Translations under genes and position numbers: made by a program
Assembly: GCA_965208275.1 (NCBI GenBank)
Contig: OZ242331.1
Span: 124,001-188,000 of the forward strand
Reading direction: 5' to 3'
Length of the DNA stretch: 64,000 nt
From: Bin5 sp022827195
GTDB lineage: Bacteria; Chloroflexota; Anaerolineae; Caldilineales; Caldilineaceae
Part shown: one piece after another, positions 27,663 to 34,674 of the stretch
Position numbering within the stretch: position 1 is the first letter of the stretch
Layout of the letters: every line of letters begins with the position of its first letter
The notes under the pieces: model-generated
Told to the model about the DNA's origin: nothing
Database searches by the model: none
Seen by the model: the letters and a program-made list of their open reading frames with translations, nothing else

Positions 27663-30305
27663 TCACCGCCCACTGGCCAAAGCTGCGAGCAGAGCGAGCG
27701 CCAGCCTTTTGCTCTCCAGAACGGGGCGTTCCTCCTCCCCTACCAGCAGCACAGGACCGACACAGGCGGGACATCCGTAGCGGCAGCCGCAGCCTTGTAT
27801 CAGGTCAGCAGCCGCGTCGATCATGAGATCGTGGCGCTCGTACAGTTGAAGGCTGAAGCCGATTCCCGCGGGAATGCGCTCGAAAACATAGATCCGCGGA
27901 GCGGAATCGCCCTGCGGGCCGAATGATACGGCACCGGTCTCACCCTCATGCCGAATGACGGCAACGTCGATGTCCCGCCGGTCGCACATCAGATGTAGCG
28001 GGGCCAGATTGCCGAGGGCGTATGCCACCCCGTCCATACCGGTACGTGCGCGCACGCCTATTTCCAAGCGCTGGTGGCAGCGTCGACAGAGCAACACGAG
28101 ATTGTCAAGCCGGTTGGCCTCCCGGTCGTTCCTGTTCAAGCCTTGAATATATCCGAAGGCGCGGAAGGGGATGCGGTGATGTACGTCATGCTGGCGTTTG
28201 CCCTCTTCGGGCGCGCCGCATTCGGCGCACCGGTAGCCGTCCCTGGCGCGTGTCCTGGCACGCTGTTTCTGCCAATCGGGACCGTAGTCGTTGGGCGCGT
28301 CGCGCCAGTCGTCCGCCTCCATCAACTCCAGCTGCGCTTGCGCGGTCACCTCCAGCCAGTAGCCGGCGGTGTCAAGAGTGGTGGGCGGATAATCGAGCGG
28401 CAGGACGCCGAGGTTTTCATGCGTAAAGCGCTTGACACGGCGGTATTGGGTCACCTGCGAGGTCACCAGGAGCTCTCCGTGGCCCAAGTGCGCACCGCCG
28501 GAAGCCCGGCTCCCGTGCACTGACAGCACCTCGATCTCGTTTTCCGTGTTGGCATCAGTGTAATAGTCGACTGCCGCCGGCCATACCCACGCCTCTCTTG
28601 ATTCCAGGTCCAGCCGTTCAACCAGATAGCTGCGTCCTTCGTGTAGATAAACGGCCCCTTCGTGGACCTGGAAGGGTGCGCTGGCCGCGTCGACTTCGCC
28701 AATGACAGTGAACTGGTCGTTTCGCGGGGCAGGTCCGTCAGGCTCTGCTGCGTCTGAATTGCCAGCTTGCACGACCACTGGCTCGCCGCCCAGGCTGCGC
28801 AGTCCAAACTGGCGCGCCGGATAGCCATCGCCGCTCCACATAAAGCGGTTGCCGAAACGCCGTACCGATGCCTCTTCAACCAGGAGTTCCAGGACCTCTG
28901 CCGTGAATGGAGAGTTCCCGAACGACTCCCCCTGGCCGAACGGCAACTCGAAAACGGCGCAGCGAATCTGGTCGGTCAGCAGCGCCAGGTTGTCGGCGTT
29001 GGCGAAAGCGTGTTCGGGCGACCGGCGCAGCAGGAATTGGGGATGGTTGACAATGTACTGGTCAAGCGCACCGGCGGTCGCCACCAGCACGGCTACGGAA
29101 GCTTCGGTCGTACGGCCGACCCGGCCCCATTGCTGCCAGGCGGCCGCGATCGTGCCCGGATAGCCGCAGATCAGGGCCGCCTCCAGCTGGCCGATATCGA
29201 TTCCCAGCTCCAAAGCGTTGGTTGCGACCACCCCGCGCACCGTCCCGTCGCGCAATCCTGCTTCGATCTGCCGCCGTTCGCGGGGCAGATAGCCGCCGCG
29301 ATAACCCCTCACTGACTTGCGGGCTGTGCTGCCGCCCTGCTCCCACCCGCCGTTATCCACAGCCTGAAGTCGTTCTCGCACATAGCTCAGAAGCAGCTCG
29401 ACAGTCAGCCGTGTGCGGCCGAAAATGATGGTCTGCAGGCCGCCCTGCAGAAAACGAGTGGCAAGATCCTGCGTTTCGAGGACGCTGCTGCGGCGGAGCC
29501 CCTGAATCGGATCGTAAAGGGGGGGTGCATACAGGATGATGTGCTTTTCGCCCTGCGGCGCGCCGTTACGGTCGATGACCCGCACAGGCTGCTCGGTCAG
29601 AATCTCTGCCAGCTGTTTGGGGTTGGCGATCGTTGCGCTGGTTAGCAGGAATTGGGGACAACTTCCGTAGTGGGCGGCCAGGCGGCGCAGCCGGCGCAGG
29701 ACATTGGCCACGTGGCTGCCAAATACACCGCGATAGCCGTGCATTTCGTCGATGACGACGTACCGCAGACCGCTCAGAATGCGCTCCCAGCTGCCATGAT
29801 AGGGCAGGATGGCGGCGTGCAGCATGTCCGGATTGGTGAAGATCAGCCTGGCACTGCGGCGGATCGGGCCGCGCTGCGCGCTGGGCGTATCGCCGTCGTA
29901 AGCCGCGACCTGAAGGCCGCCGTCTGTGGCCTGGATCCACTCACCGATCTCTGCCAGCTGATCGTGAGCAAGCGCTTTGGTCGGGAAGAGGTAGAGCGCG
30001 GTCGAATTGGGGTCGTTGAGCAGCGCGTGCAGCACCGGCAGCGTGTAGCAGAGCGTCTTGCCGCTGGCGGTTGGCGTGACGACGGCGACGCTTTCGCCCC
30101 GCAGAGTTCGCTCTACTGCCTCAGCTTGGTGACTGTAGAGCTTCTGGATCTCGCGACTGAGCAGCGCCTTCGTCAGCGCCGGGTGCAGTCTTGCCGGTAT
30201 CTCTGCCATGCAACCGGGGCGGGCGGGCAGCGTCTCCCAGGCGGTGACATTGGACATGAAACCGGTGTCACGGCGCAACTCGGCAAGAACTTTGGCGATG
30301 CCCAT
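27663..30305 (-). CDS. DEAD/DEAH helicase with embedded HNH module and Cys-rich C-terminus (MrfA-like)
   Basis: An 880-residue superfamily-2 helicase. Walker A is TPTASGKT (78-85), motif II DEMH (186-189), motif III LTSATIANP, and the second RecA domain has LELGIDIGQ and QQWGRVGRTT. The Cys group CGCRYGCPACVGP near 835-847 matches the DUF1998 zinc site of the MrfA DNA-repair helicases. Between them, at about 688-748, is an HNH-nuclease-type module: CAECGAPEEG, HDVHHRIPF, then LDNLVLLCRRCHQRLE. MrfA-type helicases remove mitomycin-like lesions with a separate partner nuclease (MrfB); here a nuclease-like module sits inside the chain. It is the last gene of a minus-strand group, 14 bases after the F420 reductase. 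Confidence 0.88.
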   Translation of the reverse strand: MGIAKVLAELRRDTGFMSNVTAWETLPARPGCMAEIPARLHPALTKALLSREIQKLYSHQAEAVERTLRGESVAVVTPTASGKTLCYTLPVLHALLNDPNSTALYLFPTKALAHDQLAEIGEWIQATDGGLQVAAYDGDTPSAQRGPIRRSARLIFTNPDMLHAAILPYHGSWERILSGLRYVVIDEMHGYRGVFGSHVANVLRRLRRLAAHYGSCPQFLLTSATIANPKQLAEILTEQPVRVIDRNGAPQGEKHIILYAPPLYDPIQGLRRSSVLETQDLATRFLQGGLQTIIFGRTRLTVELLLSYVRERLQAVDNGGWEQGGSTARKSVRGYRGGYLPRERRQIEAGLRDGTVRGVVATNALELGIDIGQLEAALICGYPGTIAAAWQQWGRVGRTTEASVAVLVATAGALDQYIVNHPQFLLRRSPEHAFANADNLALLTDQIRCAVFELPFGQGESFGNSPFTAEVLELLVEEASVRRFGNRFMWSGDGYPARQFGLRSLGGEPVVVQAGNSDAAEPDGPAPRNDQFTVIGEVDAASAPFQVHEGAVYLHEGRSYLVERLDLESREAWVWPAAVDYYTDANTENEIEVLSVHGSRASGGAHLGHGELLVTSQVTQYRRVKRFTHENLGVLPLDYPPTTLDTAGYWLEVTAQAQLELMEADDWRDAPNDYGPDWQKQRARTRARDGYRCAECGAPEEGKRQHDVHHRIPFRAFGYIQGLNRNDREANRLDNLVLLCRRCHQRLEIGVRARTGMDGVAYALGNLAPLHLMCDRRDIDVAVIRHEGETGAVSFGPQGDSAPRIYVFERIPAGIGFSLQLYERHDLMIDAAADLIQGCGCRYGCPACVGPVLLVGEEERPVLESKRLALALLAALASGR

Positions 30306-30319
30306 GCGTTCAACCGTGT

Positions 30320-31015
30320 CTACACGCCGGTGATTCGTATTCCGCTGCCCTTGACTTTGTGGCGGATGTTGACGCCGATGAGGACGGCGGTCAATCCTTC
30401 GCTGACCGCGCTATTGGCCAAAGGGCCGGCGTCGATCCCCCGCATCCCTGCCGCCAGGGCCAGTTCAATCGCTGTCTCTTTCGCGGCTGTATCGTCCCCG
30501 GTGACCAGAATGTCGCAGTCGACTGCGTGGTTCAGGTCCTTCAGGTGTGTGGCGCTGATGTTCTGAAATGCCGCAACCAGCCGCGCGCCTTCGCCCAGCA
30601 ACAACTGTGCTTCTTCGGCTGCAGATCCCGCCGGCGGGCGCCATACGCGACTCACGCGCGGGGGCTTGAGCGGAACGACGACGCTGACCACTGCTTTGCC
30701 CTGGCAGCCGGCTCGAATCTGCTCTATGATGCCGCTCTGGGAGTCGTAGGGGACGCTGAGAATGACCACGTCGGCCGCTTCGGCCGCGCCGGCGTTGGTA
30801 TCCCCGCCTATGATTGACCCGACGCCGGGCAGCAGCGAGGAAAGTTCAGTGGCAGCCACCTTCGCCTTGTCGCGGCTGCGGCTGCCTATCAGGACCGGAT
30901 AACCCGCGGCGGCCCATCGCAGCGCAAGCCCCGATCCCTCCGCGCCTGTGCCCCCGATGACGGCCAGTGTGGGAGGGTCGGTATCCGATCTTCTGTTTTG
31001 GCTTTTCGACTGCAA
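30320..31015 (-). CDS. npdG: F420H2:NADP+ oxidoreductase
   Basis: A 231-residue coenzyme F420-dependent NADP reductase, which exchanges hydride between reduced F420 and NADP+. The NADP-binding start LAVIGGTGAEGSGLALRWAA and the IGSRSRDKAK loop are typical of NpdG, as are VVSVVVPLKPP and VDCDILVTGDD. The likely start is TTG with GGAGG six bases upstream; there is no in-frame ATG near the motif. It implies that the organism makes or scavenges F420, which occurs in some Chloroflexota. It follows the aminohydrolase gene by 105 bases and precedes the helicase by 14 bases. Confidence 0.9.
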   Translation of the reverse strand: MQSKSQNRRSDTDPPTLAVIGGTGAEGSGLALRWAAAGYPVLIGSRSRDKAKVAATELSSLLPGVGSIIGGDTNAGAAEAADVVILSVPYDSQSGIIEQIRAGCQGKAVVSVVVPLKPPRVSRVWRPPAGSAAEEAQLLLGEGARLVAAFQNISATHLKDLNHAVDCDILVTGDDTAAKETAIELALAAGMRGIDAGPLANSAVSEGLTAVLIGVNIRHKVKGSGIRITGV

Positions 31016-31120
31016 CTCCAGCCTCCAGGTCAGTTTCAGGTCTTAGCGTTTGAAATGCGATGATATTCCGGCAGGCGAAACGGCACTCTATGACGGAAGC
31101 TCTGGGAGAATAGCTGGACG

Positions 31121-32455
31121 CTAAGCGCTGCTCTCGAACCTCTTCCAGGTTTCCTGCGCGCATTCGCGGCTGCGGGCGGTGATTGCTTCTTCGTCCAGCG
31201 TGAGCAGCGCCCTGTCCCGCATCAGCACACGGCCGTGACAGATCGTGCTGTGGACGTGTCCACCGCCTATGCCGAACATGATGTGCCAGGGCAGATTGTC
31301 GCGGTGCAACGGCGTCGGGGGAAAGTAATCGAGCAAGATGATGTCGGCAAAAGCGCCGGGAGCCAGGATGCCGACCGGCTTTTCGAAAAAGGCGCTAGCC
31401 AGCGCGCGATTATTGTGGACCGCCATCTGCATGACTTTGTCGGCGCCGAGCGTGCGCGGGTCGCCGCTCGTCACCTTGTGCAACTGGTCGGTCACCTTCA
31501 TTTCGGCGAACATATCGTTGCTGAAACCGTCATTACCCAGGCAGACGGGCATTCCTCCGCGCAGCATTGCGGGCACGCTGGCCGCGCCCACTGCATTGTT
31601 CATGTTGGAGCGGGGCTGGTGCGAAACAAACGTCTTTGTTTCGCGCAGTAGAGCGATTTCCCAGGCGTCGACGTGAATACAGTGGGCAAAAATGCTCTCG
31701 GCACCGGTGACGCCGAAGCTATGCAACCGTTCGACCGTGCGCTCGCCGCAGCGGCCCAGGCTGTCCCAGGCGTCCGCCGGATGTTCTGCTACGTGGACGT
31801 GAAAACGATTGCTCTCGCCTCGGCAAGCTTCGAGCGTCTCGTCGGAGAGTGTCATGCTGGCATGCAGCCCGAAAGTGGCGGCTAGACGGGCCGACTTGCC
31901 GTCCCTGCGAGAAAGCCGGGTGGCGAAGCGCACATTTTCGCGAATGCCAGCCTGCGCCGCGGCGGGGCCGTCCCGGTCCGTTACCTCGTAGCAGAGCGCC
32001 GCCCGCAACCCGCTGGCATCCACCGCCGTGGCGATGGCATCCAGACTGCCATCAACTGCGTTTTGGCTGGCGTGGTGGTCGATGAGCGTGGTCGTCCCGT
32101 TGCGGATGGCGTCAACCAGGCAGACCTCGGCCGAGCTTCGAACGCCATCCAGGTCCAACGAGCGGTCCAAAGGCCACCAGAGCTTTTGCAGGATTTCGGG
32201 AAAGTCTCTGGCAGGTTCACCGGGAATGTACATTCCCCTGGCGAAGGCACCGTAGAAATGCGTATGTGCGCAGGTCATGCCAGGCATCAGAAGTTTGCCG
32301 TGCGCGTCCCAGCGCTCTGCATCGGGGTAACGGCTAAGCAGGTCGTTGCTATCGTCGACCGCGACGATTGTGTCGTTCTGAAAGTAGACGGCGCCGTCCC
32401 AAAGGATACGTTCTGTGTCGTCAAGAGTGATTACGGTTGCGTTGTGAATCAGCAT
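31121..32455 (-). CDS. ssnA: Metal-dependent aminohydrolase, SsnA-like
   Basis: A 444-residue amidohydrolase of the cytosine/adenosine-deaminase type, resembling the SsnA proteins. Metal ligands: H-x-H in TCAHTHFYGAF (residues about 63-66), His in ATFGLHASM, His in IFAHCIHVDA, and Asp in CLGNDGFSND. A GTTTLIDHHASQN segment lies before them. SsnA genes are often linked to selenium- and molybdenum-dependent purine catabolism, but no such genes are near here, so a role in degrading a pterin, purine or amidine is inference. It is divergent from the epimerase at 32622; promoters for both lie between them. Confidence 0.85.
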   Translation of the reverse strand: MLIHNATVITLDDTERILWDGAVYFQNDTIVAVDDSNDLLSRYPDAERWDAHGKLLMPGMTCAHTHFYGAFARGMYIPGEPARDFPEILQKLWWPLDRSLDLDGVRSSAEVCLVDAIRNGTTTLIDHHASQNAVDGSLDAIATAVDASGLRAALCYEVTDRDGPAAAQAGIRENVRFATRLSRRDGKSARLAATFGLHASMTLSDETLEACRGESNRFHVHVAEHPADAWDSLGRCGERTVERLHSFGVTGAESIFAHCIHVDAWEIALLRETKTFVSHQPRSNMNNAVGAASVPAMLRGGMPVCLGNDGFSNDMFAEMKVTDQLHKVTSGDPRTLGADKVMQMAVHNNRALASAFFEKPVGILAPGAFADIILLDYFPPTPLHRDNLPWHIMFGIGGGHVHSTICHGRVLMRDRALLTLDEEAITARSRECAQETWKRFESSA

Positions 32456-32501
32456 ACTTTGTCCCGGGCGTCAACAGCTTCAGCGGAAACTGGGTCAATG
32501 A

Positions 32502-32529
32502 AGTATACGGGTGCCGGTAAGAAACGCAA
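32502..32529 (-). promoter_or_regulatory. Promoter for the aminohydrolase gene
   Basis: On the minus strand TTGCGT (32529-32524) and TATACT (32507-32502) are 16 bases apart, leaving about 40 bases to the start codon at 32455. The -10 is near consensus; the -35 is fair. Confidence 0.5.
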
Positions 32530-32576
32530 AAGCAGGGCCGCGTTCGGCCTGATTTTTCCTTTCCATGAGAACTCCT

Positions 32577-32582
32577 TATACT
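32577..32582 (+). promoter_or_regulatory. -10 element for the galE-like gene
   Basis: TATACT at 32577-32582 lies about 40 bases before the GTG at 32622, with only a T-rich, poor -35 region 17 bases upstream. Confidence 0.4.
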
Positions 32583-32621
32583 GGACTCTCTGGAGCACTC
32601 GAATCCAAAGAGGAGCCAAGA

Positions 32622-33605
32622 GTGAAGATCCTTGTGACGGGGGCAGCTGGGTTTATCGGCAGCCACGTCGTGCAATGGCTTCAGAATGCCGGCCACGAAA
32701 CCGTTCTGCTTGATAACCTCCGGACCGGCAAGCGCGCCCATCTACCTGCCGGCGCGCCATTCTACGAAGTTGACTTGCGCGATCAAGCAGGGCTGGCGGA
32801 GCTATTCGCGGTGGAACGTCCTCAGGCGATTGTACACCAGGCAGCCCTTGCTAATGTACGTGAGAGTATGGAGGACCCGATCACCTATGCCGAAGTCAAC
32901 ATAATCGGCACGCTTCACCTGCTCGAATTGGCGAAGTCGTATGGCTGCAGCAAATTCGTCTTTGCCAGCACGGGCGGCGCGGTCTATGGCGAGGGTGAAG
33001 ATGGGACAGAGAGCGAATTGGCGGAAGGCAAGACGGCCCCGAAATCCTCGACGCCGCCTTTTACCGAGAAGAGTCCCGCCAATCCTATGGACAATTACGG
33101 CGCCAACAAGCTCAGTTGCGAACATTACATCAAGCTGTACAGCAAGAACTACGGCCTCCCACACGTCATCCTCCGCTATGGAAACGTCTACGGTCCCCGG
33201 CAGGACATTAGGGGCGAGGCCGGCGTTATCGCCATATTCGCCGGCGCCATGATCGCCGACCGACCCACGCACATCACCGGCGATGGGGCCCAGGTGCGCG
33301 ATTTCGTGTATGTGGAGGACGTCGCCAGGGCAAACGTATTGGCTATCGCAACCGACGTGAGCGGCGTCTACAATTTGGGCACCGGCCAGCCAACGGAGAT
33401 CAACAGCATCTACCGGCTACTTGCGGAACTGACCGGATATGATCGCAAGCCTGCCTATCGGTCCCGTCCTGCCGGTGAAGTGAGGGCGACCTGGTTGGAC
33501 AGTACCAAGGCGGGCCAGGATTTTGGGTGGGAAGCAGAGGTCGATCTGCCGGACGGATTGCGGCGAACCGTAGAGTGGGTCCGAACAGCTGGGATCCACG
33601 ACTAG
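32622..33605 (+). CDS. UDP-glucose 4-epimerase-like NAD-dependent epimerase
   Basis: A 327-residue extended SDR. Cofactor motif TGAAGFIGSHV (residues about 6-16), the conserved DNLRTGKR loop that follows strand 2, and the catalytic Y-x-x-x-K in NYGANKLSCEHY. RYGNVYGPRQDIRGEAGVIA and GQPTEINSIYRLL are typical of UDP-hexose 4-epimerases. Start GTG 32622 with GAGGAG seven bases upstream; the frame extends further back without support. It is followed 49 bases later by a glycosyltransferase, so it probably feeds nucleotide sugar into surface polysaccharide or lipid glycosylation (inference). Confidence 0.88.
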   Translation: MKILVTGAAGFIGSHVVQWLQNAGHETVLLDNLRTGKRAHLPAGAPFYEVDLRDQAGLAELFAVERPQAIVHQAALANVRESMEDPITYAEVNIIGTLHLLELAKSYGCSKFVFASTGGAVYGEGEDGTESELAEGKTAPKSSTPPFTEKSPANPMDNYGANKLSCEHYIKLYSKNYGLPHVILRYGNVYGPRQDIRGEAGVIAIFAGAMIADRPTHITGDGAQVRDFVYVEDVARANVLAIATDVSGVYNLGTGQPTEINSIYRLLAELTGYDRKPAYRSRPAGEVRATWLDSTKAGQDFGWEAEVDLPDGLRRTVEWVRTAGIHD

Positions 33606-33654
33606 GCGTTCGGCGGGACGCCTGCCTTTCGAAATTCTTTCAACTGAACTTGCC

Positions 33655-34674
33655 ATGCGCATTGTCGTCAGCGGTTGGTTTTGGGGGCAGCCCAGCACCG
33701 GCAGCGGTCAATATGTCAACCGGCTGTTACCCAACCTGATCGCCTTGACCGCGCAGACCGAAGGCGCCAGCAGAGGGCATGGACCGGTGCGAGGGGTCGA
33801 CGGAGGGTCCGCGCCCCAGTTTACGCTGCTCCTGCCGGCGACCCTGCCCGGTGACACGCTGCCGTTTCCTGGAAGCACCGTCATTGCGCCCCTACCGCCG
33901 CTGCCGCGACAGTTGGCGAAGCTCTTTTGGGAGCAATTAACAGTGCCGATTTGGGCGCGGCGCCTGCAAGCGGACCTGCTGCTCATTCCATATTGGGCGG
34001 CGCCTCTCTGGCAGCCCGTTCCTACAGTCGTCACAGTCCACGACTTGATTCCTCTGCTCCTGCCGGCCTACCGAGGCGGATGGCCGGGAGCCCTGTATTC
34101 CAGGCTGGTTGGCCGTTCCGCCCGCTGCAGTGCGGCCGTTCTGACCGTAAGCGAGGCGGGCAGGCGGGACGCAATCGCTCATCTGAAACTGTCGGCGGAC
34201 CGGGTATTCGCAGTCCACCACGGCCCGAACGAGACAAGGCTGCACATGTCGAAAGCCGCGGCGCTCGACGGCAATCGCGGATATGACTCGCGACACGAAA
34301 TTCGTGAAAAATACGCGCTGCCCGAACGCTATTTTCTCTACCTGGGTGGATTCGACGCGCGCAAAAACGTTATGGGCATTGTGTGCGCCTATCGGCGTTA
34401 TTTGGACGAGGGCGGGGACCCTGAAGTGCACCTTGTCTTGGCGGGGCCGCTACCGGGCGTCGACACGGAGTTCTTCCCGGACCCGCAAAGGCTTGTACGT
34501 CAACTTGAGTTGACCGACAGTGTGCGCTTTGTCGGATGGGTTGATGAAGCAGACAAGGGGCAACTCTATGCCGGCGCCACTGCCTTCCTTTTTCCCAGCA
34601 CCTATGAAGGATTCGGCATGATGCTGCTGGAAGCAATGGCCGCCGGCGCGCCGGTGATCACCAGTTCGGAGTGA
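33655..34674 (+). pseudogene. Family 4 glycosyltransferase, C-terminally truncated
   Basis: 339 codons with the GT-B fold of family 4 glycosyltransferases: an N-terminal acceptor domain from VVSGWFWGQPSTGSGQYVN, and the donor domain with LYLGGFDARKNV and FPSTYEGFGMMLLEAMAAG. The frame stops right after APVITSSE. In normal family members about 90-100 further residues follow, including the VSSLPEVVGDA-type loop and C-terminal helices that complete donor binding. The end overlaps the tail of the LysM gene on the other strand by 17 bases, so the missing part appears to have been lost in a rearrangement. Called a pseudogene, though a short active form cannot be excluded. Confidence 0.65.
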
